Assembly: GCF_023091155.1 (NCBI RefSeq)
Contig: NZ_JAHWXK010000002.1
Location: 186,001-250,000 of the forward strand
DNA length: 64,000 nt
Reading direction: 5' to 3'
From: Microbacterium sufflavum
Lineage (GTDB): Bacteria > Actinomycetota > Actinomycetes > Actinomycetales > Microbacteriaceae
Shown here one piece after another: positions 1-8,983 of this stretch (positions are counted from its first letter, which is position 1; the number at the start of each line of letters is the position of its first letter). The notes beneath the pieces were generated by a model. That model did no database searches. It was not told the origin of the DNA and worked only from the letters and a program-made list of their open reading frames with translations. The position numbers were made by a program, and so were the translations under genes.

Positions 1-780
1 CACGTGCTCGACTGCGCCACGCTCGAGCCGGGCCGCGACCCGATCTCCGACCTCGACGTCATCCTCGCCGAGCTGGCCGCCTACGAGGTGCCGGAAGGCC
101 AGACGCCGCTGCTGGAGCGCCCGCAGCTCGTCGCGCTCAACAAGGTGGACGTGCCGGAGGCGCGCGACCTCGCCGAGCTCGTGCGCCCCGATCTGGAGGC
201 GCGCGGCTTCCGCGTGTTCGAGATCTCGACGGTGTCGCACGAGGGTCTTCGCCCGCTCACGTTCGCGTTGGGCGAGCTGGTGGAGAAGCACCGCGCCGAG
301 AACATCGCGGCGGAGAAGCCGCGTGAGCGCGTGGTCATCCGGCCGCGGGGCTCGAAGAAGGACTTCTCGATCCGCGTCGAGGGCGGCACCTACGGCAACG
401 TGTACCGCATCCTCGGCGAGAAGCCGGTGCGCTGGGTGCAGCAGACCGACTTCCAGAACGAGGAGGCCGTGGGCTACCTGGCCGACCGCCTCGAGAAGCT
501 GGGTGTCGAAGACGAGCTGTTCCGCCTCGGTGCCGTGCAGGGCTCGACGGTCGTGATCGGCGAGGGCGACAGCATCGTGTTCGACTGGGAGCCCACCATG
601 AGCTCGGCCGCGGAGCTCATGACCGCGCCGCGTGGCACCGACCCGCGCCTGGCGCCGAACTCCCGCCGCACCACGTCCGAGCGCCGCGAGCAGTACTACG
701 AGCGGATGGACGCCAAGGCGCAGGCGCGCGCGGAGCTGGAGGCCGAGCGCCTCGCCACCGCCCGCGAGGGCGACGAGTGA
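1..780 (+). CDS. obgE: GTPase Obg (C-terminal part, cut by window start)
   Basis: This is the last 259 codons of Obg, a ribosome-associated GTPase needed for assembly of the large ribosomal subunit; the reading frame is open at base 1, so the Obg fold and the P-loop lie outside the window. The visible part starts inside the G domain, where the guanine-specificity motif NKVD is seen about residue 47. A C-terminal OCT-type domain follows (roughly residues 105-200 of the fragment, starting VVIRPRGSKKDFSI). The tail is charged and Arg/Glu-rich, as is common in actinobacterial Obg. The stop codon overlaps the GTG start of proB (GTGA), so the two genes are probably translationally coupled. Confidence 0.95.
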   Translation, partial: HVLDCATLEPGRDPISDLDVILAELAAYEVPEGQTPLLERPQLVALNKVDVPEARDLAELVRPDLEARGFRVFEISTVSHEGLRPLTFALGELVEKHRAENIAAEKPRERVVIRPRGSKKDFSIRVEGGTYGNVYRILGEKPVRWVQQTDFQNEEAVGYLADRLEKLGVEDELFRLGAVQGSTVVIGEGDSIVFDWEPTMSSAAELMTAPRGTDPRLAPNSRRTTSERREQYYERMDAKAQARAELEAERLATAREGDE

Positions 781-1562
781 CCGCACGCACGCGCGCCGAC
801 CTCGCGTCGGCGTCGCGCATCGTCGTGAAGGTCGGTTCGTCGTCCATCAGCGGCGAGTCGTCCTGGCGCATCCCGGTGATCGTGGAGGCCCTGGCCGCCG
901 CGCACGCCAGGGGAGCCGAGGTGGTCCTGGTGTCGTCCGGCGCGATCGCCTCCGGCATCCCGTTCCTCCGGCTCGACGCCCGCCCGACCGATCTGGCGAC
1001 GCAGCAGGCCGCCGCGGCGGTGGGCCAGAACATCCTCGTGTACCGCTACCAGGAGGCCCTGCGCCCGTTCGACATCGTCGCCGGGCAGGTGCTGCTCACC
1101 ACGGGTGACCTGGAGAACCCGACGTCGCGGTCGAATGCCCGTCGGGCCATGGAGCGGCTGCTGGGTCTGCGCACCCTGCCGATCGTGAACGAGAACGACA
1201 CCGTGGCGACGCAGGAGATCCGCTTCGGCGACAACGACCGCCTCGGCGCGCTCGTGGCACAGCTGATCGAGGCCGACGCGCTGATCCTGCTGAGCGACAT
1301 CGAGTCGCTCTACACCAAGCCGCCGACCGACCCGGGTGCCGAGCCGATCGACGTCGTGGCCCCCGACGCCGACCTGTCCGGACTGGAGTTCGGATCGACG
1401 GTCGTGAACAGCGTCGGTACCGGGGGAGCCGCCACCAAGGTCTCGGCGGCACGTCTCGCTGCAGCCTCGGGGATCGGCGTGCTGGTGACCAGCGCCGACC
1501 TGGTCGACCGGGCCCTCACGGGCGACGACATCGGGACCTGGTTCGAACCGGCGACCTCCTAG
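777..1562 (+). CDS. proB: Glutamate 5-kinase
   Basis: ProB phosphorylates L-glutamate to gamma-glutamyl phosphate, the first step of proline synthesis in the cytoplasm. The amino-acid-kinase fold is clear: KVGSSSISG near the N-terminus, SSGAIASG around residue 58, and the glutamate/phosphate-binding NENDTVATQEIRFGDND around residue 140. At 261 residues it stops where the kinase domain stops and lacks the C-terminal PUA domain of the 367-residue E. coli enzyme; the gene is otherwise intact, so this is a short-form ProB rather than a truncation. The GTG start overlaps the obgE stop, and proA follows at once. Confidence 0.95.
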   Translation: MTARTRADLASASRIVVKVGSSSISGESSWRIPVIVEALAAAHARGAEVVLVSSGAIASGIPFLRLDARPTDLATQQAAAAVGQNILVYRYQEALRPFDIVAGQVLLTTGDLENPTSRSNARRAMERLLGLRTLPIVNENDTVATQEIRFGDNDRLGALVAQLIEADALILLSDIESLYTKPPTDPGAEPIDVVAPDADLSGLEFGSTVVNSVGTGGAATKVSAARLAAASGIGVLVTSADLVDRALTGDDIGTWFEPATS

Positions 1563-1571
1563 ACTGGGCGG

Positions 1572-2825
1572 ATGACCGACCCGACCCCCCAGGCGCGCCT
1601 GGAGCGCGCGAAGGAGGCCTCCCGCGCCACGGCCGGCCTCACCAGCGACGACAAGGCGCGCGCTCTCGAGGCGATCGCCCTGGCTCTGGAGGAGAACGCG
1701 CCGCGGATCATCGAGGCGAACGGGCGCGACATCGCCCGCGGCCGCGAGGACGGCATCGGCGACTCGCTGATCGATCGCCTGCGGCTCGACGAGCGCCGGG
1801 TCTCCGCGCTGGCCGCGGCGGTGCGCGAGGTGGCGGCGCTGCCCGACCCGGTCGGTCGCGTGGTCGGCGGTCACCGCATGCCCAACGGTGTCGCGCTGGA
1901 GCAGGTGCGGGTGCCGTTCGGCGTGGTCGGTGCGATCTACGAGGCCCGGCCGAACGTGACGGTCGACATCGCCGCCCTCGCCCTGCGGTCCGGCAACGCC
2001 GTGGTGCTGCGCGGGGGCAGTGCCGCGCGCGACTCGAACACCGTGCTGGTGGAGGTCATGCGTGGCGCTCTGGAGGGGGCCGGGGTCACCCCGGAGGCGA
2101 TCCAGACGGTCGACGACTTCGGTCGCGAGGGCGCGAAGGCCCTCATGCACGGTCGCGGTCTGATCGACGTGCTCGTTCCCCGCGGCAGTGCCGGCCTGAT
2201 CGAGACGGTCGTGACGGAGTCGACCGTGCCGGTGATCGAGACCGGCGCCGGCAACGTGCACATCGTGCTCGACGAGAGCGCGCCAGACGACTGGGCGCGC
2301 GACATCGTGGTGAACGCCAAGGTGCAGCGTCCGAGCGTGTGCAACGCGGTGGAGACCGTGCTCGTGCACCGGCAGGCCGCGCCGCGGCTGATCCCCCTCG
2401 TCGCGAGCGCGCTCATGAGCGAGGGTGTGGCGATCCACGGCGACGACATCGTCGCGGGGATGGTCGCCACCGTGATCCCGGCGACCGAGGAGGACTGGGC
2501 GACCGAGTACCTGAGCCTGGACATCGCGATGAAGGTGGTCGACTCGCTCGACGATGCGCTCGACCACATCCGCCGCTACAGCACGGGTCACACCGAGTCG
2601 ATCATCACGACGGACACCCGCAACGCCGAGCGGTTCCTGGCCGAGGTGGACTCCGCGGTGGTCATGGTGAACGCGTCGACGCGCTTCACCGACGGCGGGG
2701 AGTTCGGATTCGGCGCCGAGGTCGGCATCTCGACGCAGAAGCTGCACGCCCGCGGGCCGATGGGACTGTCCGAGCTGACCAGCACGAAGTGGCTCGCGCG
2801 TGGGGCGGGTCAGACGCGCGGCTGA
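1572..2825 (+). CDS. proA: Gamma-glutamyl phosphate reductase
   Basis: ProA reduces gamma-glutamyl phosphate with NADPH to glutamate semialdehyde, the second proline step, directly after ProB. The 417-residue protein has the aldehyde-dehydrogenase-like fold; the catalytic cysteine is seen in RPSVCNAVET (about residue 257), and typical blocks such as YEARPNVTVD and ETGAGNVHIV are present. Although only 9 nt separate it from proB, a TAGACT hexamer (1560-1565) lies exactly 6 nt before the ATG, so proA may also be made from its own leaderless mRNA. A second TAGACT at 2830-2835 lies just after the stop and could serve the next gene. Confidence 0.95.
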   Translation: MTDPTPQARLERAKEASRATAGLTSDDKARALEAIALALEENAPRIIEANGRDIARGREDGIGDSLIDRLRLDERRVSALAAAVREVAALPDPVGRVVGGHRMPNGVALEQVRVPFGVVGAIYEARPNVTVDIAALALRSGNAVVLRGGSAARDSNTVLVEVMRGALEGAGVTPEAIQTVDDFGREGAKALMHGRGLIDVLVPRGSAGLIETVVTESTVPVIETGAGNVHIVLDESAPDDWARDIVVNAKVQRPSVCNAVETVLVHRQAAPRLIPLVASALMSEGVAIHGDDIVAGMVATVIPATEEDWATEYLSLDIAMKVVDSLDDALDHIRRYSTGHTESIITTDTRNAERFLAEVDSAVVMVNASTRFTDGGEFGFGAEVGISTQKLHARGPMGLSELTSTKWLARGAGQTRG

Positions 2826-2889
2826 GGGCTAGACTGGGGGACGCTGCATCCCCGACACCCGAGACAGCACGCCACGAAACGGAGCAAGG

Positions 2890-3114
2890 ATGAACCTCGT
2901 CGCACAGATCGCGATGGCCGCCGCAGAGACCGAGCACCACGGCAACGTCGCGCTCGACACCCTGATCTTCGGAGTCATCGCCGCGATCGTGTTCGCCGCT
3001 CTCGGGTTCGTCACGCTGTCGTACAAGAACGTGGCGAACCGTCACTCGGCGAAGGCGGAGGCCTGGGCGGCGAAGCACGGCAAGGACGGCCACGAGGCGG
3101 GACACGGCCACTAG
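2890..3114 (+). CDS. Small single-pass membrane protein with His-rich tail
   Basis: This 74-residue protein has no recognised function. One hydrophobic segment (about residues 24-46, [19 protein letters not shown]) would span the membrane. The C-terminal part is basic and ends in a histidine-rich stretch, [12 protein letters not shown], which could bind a metal ion. The ATG has a good Shine-Dalgarno region (ACGGAGCAAGG). It sits between proA and nadD, 7 nt before the latter, in the same orientation, and a -10-like TAGACT is found at 2830-2835. The composition argues for a real small gene rather than a chance frame. Confidence 0.75.
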   Translation: MNLVAQIAMAAAETEHHGNVALDTLIFGVIAAIVFAALGFVTLSYKNVANRHSAKAEAWAAKHGKDGHEAGHGH

Positions 3115-3121
3115 GCCTTTC

Positions 3122-3724
3122 ATGAGCACTGCGACCACGCGCGCACCGCGCATCGGCGTGATGGGCGGCACCTTCGACCCGATCCATCACGGCCACCTGG
3201 TCGCCGCCAGCGAGGTCGCGCACTCCTTCGATCTCGACGAGGTGGTCTTCGTTCCCACCGGACGGCCGTGGCAGAAGGCGGAGGTCACGCCCAGTGAGCA
3301 CCGCTATCTCATGACCGTCATCGCGACCGCGTCGAACCCCCGGTTCACGGTGAGCCGGGTCGACATCGATCGCGCCGGCCCCACCTACACGATCGACACG
3401 CTCCGCGATCTCAAGGCTCAGCGGCCCGACGCGGAGCTGTTCTTCATCAGCGGCGCCGACGCCGTGGCGCAAATTCTCAGTTGGAGAGACCATGATGAAC
3501 TGTGGGAACTGGCCCACTTCGTCGCGGTCTCCCGCCCAGGACACGTTCTGAGCATCGACGGCCTCCCGAGCGACGACGTCAGCCAGCTGGAGGTGCCGGC
3601 GCTGTCGATCTCGTCGACGGACTGCCGAGAGCGAGTCCGCGACGATCAACCGGTCTGGTACCTCGTCCCCGACGGCGTCGTCCAGTACATCGCGAAGCAC
3701 CATCTGTATCGGAGCAAGGAATGA
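3122..3724 (+). CDS. nadD: Nicotinate-nucleotide adenylyltransferase
   Basis: NadD joins ATP and nicotinate mononucleotide to give deamido-NAD, a late and essential step of NAD synthesis. The 200-residue protein has the nucleotidyltransferase signature [12 protein letters not shown] at about residue 15 and the ISSTDCR motif (the SSTxxR type) near residue 164. The position between proline genes and rsfS is the usual one in Actinobacteria. The stop overlaps the ATG of the next gene (ATGA at 3721-3724). Confidence 0.95.
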   Translation: MSTATTRAPRIGVMGGTFDPIHHGHLVAASEVAHSFDLDEVVFVPTGRPWQKAEVTPSEHRYLMTVIATASNPRFTVSRVDIDRAGPTYTIDTLRDLKAQRPDAELFFISGADAVAQILSWRDHDELWELAHFVAVSRPGHVLSIDGLPSDDVSQLEVPALSISSTDCRERVRDDQPVWYLVPDGVVQYIAKHHLYRSKE

Positions 3725-4872
3725 GCACATCGGATCAGCGAGGTCCGCTCACGCGGAAGCAGCTGCGGGAGATCCGGTTGACTGGATCCACCCCGGTCAT
3801 CACGGAGGAGCAGGCCGAGGCCGCTGCGGAGGCGGCGAACGCGACTCCGCCGGCGGCCCCGCTTCCCCGCGCGGCCGAGCCCGCCCCCGTGGCGCCGGCC
3901 CCGGTGGCCGACTCCGCGGTCGACCTCGGTGCCGCACCGCTCACCCGTCGCCAGGCGCGTGAGCAGGAGAAGATCAAGACCGCATCCGTGCCGGTCGTGG
4001 GAGCCGAGGCGACCGAGGACGACCGCGACACCGCCCCCCGCGCAGAGGAGTCGGACGACGACTCGTCGATCGTCTCGGGCATCCCCGACTTCTCCTCGCC
4101 ATCGGCCCCGGTGGTCGACGAGGTCGACGACGACGACGTCGACGACGAGGTGTCGATCGAGCCGGTGAGCGCCGCCGACGCCGTCGAGTCCGTCGGGAGC
4201 GTGCCGCTCGCCGAGCCGGCGGAACCGGAACCGGTCGACGTGGCCGAGCTGCTCGGCGTCCCCGACACCGCGGAGGCCGACGAGGTCGAGACCGGGTCGA
4301 CGGACGAGCGCGACGACCTGCTCGCCGATCAGGACGACGACCGCGGCGAGGTCGCCGACGGCGAGCGTCCCACCGTGAGCCCCGCGTTCGGCGAGGGCGT
4401 GCTGGCCGCCGAGGAGCCGGCGAAGCCCGCGTCGTTCCGGCCGTCCTTCGACGAGCTGCTCACGTCCAACGACTCGGGCGGCTCGCACCGCTCGCCCAAC
4501 GCGCTGATCTTCACGCCGTCGCCCGGGGAGGGGTCGCTGTCCGGGCCCGTCGCGTCGACGGGGGAGATCCTCATCACGGGTTCCTACGAGCTGCCGAAGG
4601 GCATCGGCTCGCAGGGCCACGCACACGGCACCGCCGACGGCAAGGATGTCGACGCCGTCCTCATCGACGGGGAGCTGCCTCCGGCGTCCTCGCCCACCCC
4701 CATCGCTGCCAGCTCGGCTGTCAGCACCATCAAGCCCGCCGGCGAGGTCATCCGTCCGCCCGCGCCCGAGAAGGGCAATCGGCTGATGCTGATCCTGGCG
4801 ATCGTCGCCGGTGGCCTCGCTCTCGCGCTGGGTGTGGCGCTGGTCGTCGCCTTCACCACGAATGTGTTCTGA
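3721..4872 (+). CDS. Acidic low-complexity protein with C-terminal membrane anchor
   Basis: This 383-residue protein has no recognised enzyme domain. The N-terminus contains two similar short basic motifs, [10 protein letters not shown] and [10 protein letters not shown] (about residues 9 and 75). The middle (about residues 95-220) is very rich in Asp, Glu, Ser and Val. A single hydrophobic segment near the C-terminus (about residues 357-380, [20 protein letters not shown]) would anchor it in the membrane with the long acidic part most likely in the cytoplasm. It is coupled to both neighbours: ATGA with nadD and TGATG with rsfS. The start at 3721 is chosen over a longer frame because it overlaps the nadD stop and the long extension is only an nadD shadow. 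Confidence 0.8.
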   Translation: MSTSDQRGPLTRKQLREIRLTGSTPVITEEQAEAAAEAANATPPAAPLPRAAEPAPVAPAPVADSAVDLGAAPLTRRQAREQEKIKTASVPVVGAEATEDDRDTAPRAEESDDDSSIVSGIPDFSSPSAPVVDEVDDDDVDDEVSIEPVSAADAVESVGSVPLAEPAEPEPVDVAELLGVPDTAEADEVETGSTDERDDLLADQDDDRGEVADGERPTVSPAFGEGVLAAEEPAKPASFRPSFDELLTSNDSGGSHRSPNALIFTPSPGEGSLSGPVASTGEILITGSYELPKGIGSQGHAHGTADGKDVDAVLIDGELPPASSPTPIAASSAVSTIKPAGEVIRPPAPEKGNRLMLILAIVAGGLALALGVALVVAFTTNVF

Positions 4873-5252
4873 TGCAATCACCTGAAACCGCCGAAGAGAT
4901 GCTGCGCATCGCCGCCGAAGCCGCCGTCGCGAAGGGCGGGGAAGACCTGGTGGCGCTCAACGTCTCCGAGCCTCTTCCGCTCGTCGACATCTTCCTGCTC
5001 GTCACGGGCAACAGCGAGCGCAACGTCGCCGCGATCGCCGACGAGATCGAGGACCGCCTGGTCGAGTCCGGCCACAAGCGCGTGCGCCGCGAGGGCCGCG
5101 CGGAGGCGCGGTGGGTGCTGCTCGACTTCGGCGACCTGATCGTGCACGTCTTCCATCAGGAGGAGCGCGTCTACTACGGGCTCGAGCGCCTGTGGAAGGA
5201 CTGCCCCGTGATCCCGCTCGACGTCGTCGAGACCGCTGCAGACGCGGGCTGA
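4872..5252 (+). CDS. rsfS: Ribosomal silencing factor
   Basis: RsfS (RsfA/Iojap family) binds ribosomal protein L14 and blocks joining of the subunits, lowering translation when nutrients are scarce. The 126-residue length and the blocks ALNVSEPLPLVDIFLLVTG and ARWVLLDFGDLIVHVFHQEER, the latter close to the DxxDxxVHxF-type family core, fit the family over its whole length. The start overlaps the previous stop (TGATG). nadD-rsfS linkage is conserved in many bacteria. Confidence 0.93.
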   Translation: MQSPETAEEMLRIAAEAAVAKGGEDLVALNVSEPLPLVDIFLLVTGNSERNVAAIADEIEDRLVESGHKRVRREGRAEARWVLLDFGDLIVHVFHQEERVYYGLERLWKDCPVIPLDVVETAADAG

Positions 5253-5253
5253 G

Positions 5254-5943
5254 GTGGCCACCCATCTGGTGACCGGCGCCGGTTCCGGTATCGGCGCCGT
5301 CCTCGCCCGTCGCCTCCTCGAGCGCGGCGACCACGTGGTCGTGCTGGCGCGCGACGCGGGGAGGGCGCGGCAGATCTCCGACGAGCTCCCCGGTGCCACG
5401 GCGATCGTGGGCGACCTCGCGCAGCCGGGGCGGCTCTCGTGGGCGCTGTCGAAGCAGAGCCTGCCCGACCGCCTCGACGGTCTCGTGCACGCCGCCGGTG
5501 TCGTGGACCTCGGTGCCGTGGGCGAGCTCACACCCGCCCTGTGGGAGCAGCAGCTCGCCGTCAACCTGGTCGCGCCCGCGGAGCTGACGCGCCTGCTGCT
5601 GCCGGTGCTGCGGGTGTCGCGCGGGCATGTGGTGTTCGTCAACTCCGGGGCCGGGCTCCGGGCGAACCCGGAGTGGTCCGCCTATGCGGCATCGAAGCAC
5701 GGCCTGCGGGCCCTCGCCGACGCACTGCGTGCGGAGGAGGCGGAGCACGGCGTGCGCGTGACCTCGATCTACCCCGGCCGCACGGCCACGCCGATGCAGG
5801 AGCGGGTGCACCGACAGGAAGGGGCGGAGTACGACGCATCGCGCTTCATCACCCCGGACGCGGTGGCGACCACGATCCTCACGGCGCTCGACCTTCCGCG
5901 CGACGCCCACCTCACCGACCTGACCGTCCGTCCCGCCGGCTGA
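5254..5943 (+). CDS. Short-chain dehydrogenase/reductase
   Basis: This is a classical SDR oxidoreductase of 229 residues with unknown substrate. The NAD(P)-binding motif GAGSGIGA is at about residue 7, the catalytic YAASK at about residue 144, and the preceding Ser is in NSGAG. The arginine in VLARDAGRAR after the second strand hints at NADP(H) preference (inference). GTG start, one base after the rsfS stop, so it ends the upstream operon. It converges on the ABC ATPase gene with a gap of only about 10 bp and no obvious terminator. Confidence 0.88.
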   Translation: MATHLVTGAGSGIGAVLARRLLERGDHVVVLARDAGRARQISDELPGATAIVGDLAQPGRLSWALSKQSLPDRLDGLVHAAGVVDLGAVGELTPALWEQQLAVNLVAPAELTRLLLPVLRVSRGHVVFVNSGAGLRANPEWSAYAASKHGLRALADALRAEEAEHGVRVTSIYPGRTATPMQERVHRQEGAEYDASRFITPDAVATTILTALDLPRDAHLTDLTVRPAG

Positions 5944-5953
5944 GCCGCGGCAC

Positions 5954-7621
5954 TCAGGCCGACAGCCGCGTGCGTCGCTGGAGCATGCCCCGCTCGGCGC
6001 GCGTCTGCGGCGGGATGGCCGACAGCAGCGCCTGCGTGTACGGGTGCGCGGGGTGCCGGTAGACCTCCTCCGTGTCGCCGACCTCGACCATGTCGCCGAG
6101 GTACATCACGGCGACGCGGTCGGCGATGTGCCGCACGAGGGACAGGTCGTGCGCGATGAACACGATCGACATGCCCAGACGCTCGCGCAGCTCGCACAGC
6201 AGGTCGATGATCTGCGCGCGGATGGAGACGTCGAGCGCCGACACCGGCTCGTCGCACACCAGGACATCGGGGTCGAGCGCGAGGGCACGGGCGATGCCGA
6301 TCCGCTGTCGCTGTCCGCCGGAGAACTGGTGCGGGAAGCGCGAGGCCATGTCGGGGTCGAGGCCGACCAGTTCGAGCAGCTCGGAGACCCGCTCGCGGCG
6401 TGACGCCGGGGTGCCGGTGCGGGTGGCGGCGAGCGGCTCGGCGATGATCTGCTGCACGGTCATGCGCGGGTTCAGCGACATGTACGGGTCTTGGAACACC
6501 ATCTGCACGCCGCGGCGCAGCACCTTGCGGTCGCGCAGCCGGCCCCGCGTCACGTCCTGGTCCCGGTAGCGCAGTGTGCCGGCGTCGGGGGAGTCGAGGC
6601 CGACGAGCATGCGCGCCAGGGTGGACTTGCCGCTGCCGGACTCGCCGACGATCGCGAGGATCTCGCCGCTGCGCAGGGAGAGGTCGACGCCGCCGACGGC
6701 CGTGACGCGGTGTGCGCGTCGTCCGCTTCCGGAGCGGAACGTGCGCTCGAGTCCTCGTCCCTCCAGGATCGGCGCGGAGCCGTCGTCGTCCGCCGCGGCG
6801 CTCACGTCCTGCGGCATCGAGTCGAGCAGCTGCAGCGTGTACGGGTGCTGGGGTGCGGTGAGCACGTCGTCCGCCGGGCCGGATTCCACGATGCGCCCGG
6901 TGCGCATCACGGCGACGCGGTCGGCGACCTCCATCACGACGCCGAGGTCGTGGGTGATCAGGAGGACGCCCATGCCGAGGCGGTCGCGCAGCGACAGCAG
7001 CAGGTCGAGGATCTGCGCCTGCACCGTGACGTCGAGGGCGGTGGTCGGCTCGTCGGCGATGATCAGGTCGGGGTCGAGCGCGATGGCCATCGCGATCAGG
7101 ATGCGCTGCCGCTGTCCGCCGGAGAACTGGTGCGGGTAGTCGCGGACGCGCTTCTCCGGGCTGGGGATGCCGACCAGGGTGAGCAGTTCGACGGCGCGCG
7201 CCTCGGCTTCGCGACGACCGACGGGCGTGTGCGCGCGGATCAGGTCGATGATCTGGTCGCCGATGCTCAGCACGGGGTTGAGTGCGGAGAGAGCGTCCTG
7301 CATCACGAGGCTCACCCGGACGCCGCGCAGGCGCCGATGCTGCTCCGGCGTGACGGTGAGCAGGTCGGTGTCGCCGAGGGAGAGGGTCGCGGCCTCCACG
7401 GTGCCGTTGTCGATGAGGCCCATGATCGCGCGCGCCGTCATCGACTTGCCGGAGCCGGACTCGCCGAGCAGCGCGAACACCTCGCCGCGGTGCACGATGA
7501 GGTCGATGCCATCGACCACGCGCTGGGGTCCGCGCGAGCCGTCGAGGGTCACGGTGAGGCCGCGGACGTCGAGGACGACGGTGTTCTCGGGGACGGATGT
7601 GTTCTCCATGGATGACATCAT
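5954..7621 (-). CDS. Peptide-type ABC transporter, fused double ATP-binding protein
   Basis: This 555-residue protein carries two complete ABC ATPase domains in tandem, equivalent to a DppD-DppF fusion. Each half has a Walker A (GESGSGKS), a signature (FSGGQRQRI) and a Walker B (ADEPTTALD in the first, CDEPVSALD in the second). It would energise import of peptides or related solutes. It lies alone on the minus strand, facing away from the operon encoding the matching binding protein and permeases (8983-12493), which has no ATPase of its own. The start at 7621 is chosen because AGGA lies 7 nt upstream; an open frame continuing much further upstream is antisense to the dipeptidase and is not coding. 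Confidence 0.92.
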   Translation of the reverse strand: MMSSMENTSVPENTVVLDVRGLTVTLDGSRGPQRVVDGIDLIVHRGEVFALLGESGSGKSMTARAIMGLIDNGTVEAATLSLGDTDLLTVTPEQHRRLRGVRVSLVMQDALSALNPVLSIGDQIIDLIRAHTPVGRREAEARAVELLTLVGIPSPEKRVRDYPHQFSGGQRQRILIAMAIALDPDLIIADEPTTALDVTVQAQILDLLLSLRDRLGMGVLLITHDLGVVMEVADRVAVMRTGRIVESGPADDVLTAPQHPYTLQLLDSMPQDVSAAADDDGSAPILEGRGLERTFRSGSGRRAHRVTAVGGVDLSLRSGEILAIVGESGSGKSTLARMLVGLDSPDAGTLRYRDQDVTRGRLRDRKVLRRGVQMVFQDPYMSLNPRMTVQQIIAEPLAATRTGTPASRRERVSELLELVGLDPDMASRFPHQFSGGQRQRIGIARALALDPDVLVCDEPVSALDVSIRAQIIDLLCELRERLGMSIVFIAHDLSLVRHIADRVAVMYLGDMVEVGDTEEVYRHPAHPYTQALLSAIPPQTRAERGMLQRRTRLSA

Positions 7622-7642
7622 GCCAGCATCCTGGCGCTGAAT

Positions 7643-7660
7643 TGTTTCGAACAGGAAACA
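7643..7660. promoter_or_regulatory. 18-bp inverted repeat, candidate operator
   Basis: The sequence reads TGTTTC-N6-GAAACA, a perfect 6-6-6 palindrome in the divergent region between the ABC ATPase and the dipeptidase operon. It is 22 bp upstream of the ATPase start codon and would sit at its promoter or transcription start. The Lrp-type regulator encoded at the end of the operon (14603-15631) is the obvious candidate ligand, but this is inference. Confidence 0.45.
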
Positions 7661-7685
7661 TCTCGGCCGAAAATCATCACAACAG

Positions 7686-7744
7686 TTGACTTTCGCGCCG
7701 GAATCGTCGAGATTCGAGGAAATCTCCCGCTCGACGAACGGGAG
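7686..7744 (+). promoter_or_regulatory. Putative promoter and leader of the dipeptidase operon
   Basis: A TTGACT -35-like hexamer lies at 7686-7691; the best-placed -10 is weak (GAGATT, 7709-7714). Overlapping this is a second 6-6-6 inverted repeat, GAGATT-N6-AATCTC (7709-7726), and right after it a possible stem CTCCCG/CGGGAG (7724-7729 with 7739-7744). The operon start codon at 7778 is preceded by AAGGAG. The exact transcription start cannot be fixed from sequence alone. Confidence 0.35.
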
Positions 7745-7777
7745 GCCACCCCCGTATCGACCCGAAGGAGCGCATCC

Positions 7778-8983
7778 GTGCTCGAACAAGCAGACCGCTA
7801 CACCGGCTACACCGCGTACGACTACCTGGAAGCCGGCAAGGACTACCGCGAGTTCCGCTACGCCAAGCAGATCGGCCGCGTGCCGGCGTACGACCTCGGC
7901 CTCAGCGACGCGCAGAAGGAGCGCACCGAGCGCCTCCTCCGCGAAGAGACCGTGATCTCGCTGCACGAGCACGTGCAGGTCTTCCCCGAAGACATGGGCG
8001 AGCTGCGCGACCACATCCGCCAGGGCCGCGAACCCACCGGCTACCAGGGCCTCGCCCGCTCCGGTCTGACCGCGGTGTTCGACAACGGCATGGACGGCAC
8101 CTGCTGTATCTCCAGCGACGCCGGGTGGAAGTACCAGGACGTGCTGTTCGACCTCGGCGTGCGCATGGCCGACCTCGCGCACCAGGACTTCGTGATCAAG
8201 GCCGAGTCGATCAAGGACATCCGGTACGCCGCGGAGACCGGCCGCGTCGCGCACATCTTCGCGCTCGAGGCCGCGACCATGATCGAGAACGAGGTCGACC
8301 GGCTCGATGTCCTGTACGGCTTCGGCGTTCGCCAGATGGGCATCGCCTACTCCGAGGCGAACATGCTCGGCGGCGGCCTCAAGGAGCGCGGCGACGGCGG
8401 ACTCACCTACTTCGGCGAGCGCGCCGTGGAGCGGATGAACAAGCTCGGCATCGCGATCGACATCTCGCACTCGGGCGACCAGACGTGCCTCGACGTGATC
8501 GCCCACTCCACCAAGCCGGTCTTCATCACCCACGCGGGCGCCCGCGGACTGTGGCCGACGAACCGCATGAAGACGGACGAGACGATCATCGAGTGCGCCA
8601 AGCGCGGCGGGGTCATCGGCATCGAGGCCGCACCGCACACCACCATCTCGCCCCAGCACCCGAAGCACTCGCTGGAGTCGGTCATGGACCACTTCCAGTA
8701 CTGCGTCGACCTGGTCGGCCTGGAGCACGTGAGCTTCGGACCCGACACGCTGTTCGGCGACCACGTGGGCCTGCACGACGCGTTCTCCTCGAACCTGTCG
8801 CTGGGTCAGGCGCACGCCAACGTCGACTACGAGAAGCAGCCGTACGTCGACGGCATCGAGAACCCCGCCGAGGCCTTCTACAACATCATCGGCTGGCTCG
8901 TGAAGCACGACTACTCCGACGACGAGATCCGCGCGGTCGTCGGCGGCAACACCATGCGCGTCCTCGAGGAGGTCTGGGTCTGA
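7778..8983 (+). CDS. Membrane-dipeptidase-family (M19) hydrolase
   Basis: This 401-residue protein belongs to the renal-dipeptidase (M19) zinc hydrolases, which split dipeptides, often ones with a D-residue. It shows DISHSG (about residue 228), ITHAGAR (about residue 249, where SHSNAR is usual) and the late aspartate in SFGPDTLFGD (about residue 320). A conserved Glu in ALEAATMI fits the bridging ligand. The first metal motif reads HEH (about residue 64) where HxD is normal. There is no signal peptide, so it works in the cytoplasm on imported substrate. The GTG start has AAGGAG 7 nt upstream. It is the first gene of the uptake operon and overlaps the next gene (TGATG). Confidence 0.85.
   Translation: MLEQADRYTGYTAYDYLEAGKDYREFRYAKQIGRVPAYDLGLSDAQKERTERLLREETVISLHEHVQVFPEDMGELRDHIRQGREPTGYQGLARSGLTAVFDNGMDGTCCISSDAGWKYQDVLFDLGVRMADLAHQDFVIKAESIKDIRYAAETGRVAHIFALEAATMIENEVDRLDVLYGFGVRQMGIAYSEANMLGGGLKERGDGGLTYFGERAVERMNKLGIAIDISHSGDQTCLDVIAHSTKPVFITHAGARGLWPTNRMKTDETIIECAKRGGVIGIEAAPHTTISPQHPKHSLESVMDHFQYCVDLVGLEHVSFGPDTLFGDHVGLHDAFSSNLSLGQAHANVDYEKQPYVDGIENPAEAFYNIIGWLVKHDYSDDEIRAVVGGNTMRVLEEVWV

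Noticed and set aside
696..2747. A 683-codon open frame on the minus strand across proB and proA
   Set aside because: It is antisense to two well-recognised enzymes, is rich in Arg, His and Gly as expected of a GC-rich shadow frame, and shows no motif.
3502..3720. Extension of the acidic membrane protein frame into nadD
   Set aside because: The extension is an Arg-rich shadow of nadD; the ATG at 3721 overlaps the nadD stop in the usual coupled way.
8125..8982. Upstream extension of the binding-protein frame inside the dipeptidase gene
   Set aside because: The lipoprotein signal peptide begins exactly at ATG 8983, which is coupled to the dipeptidase stop.
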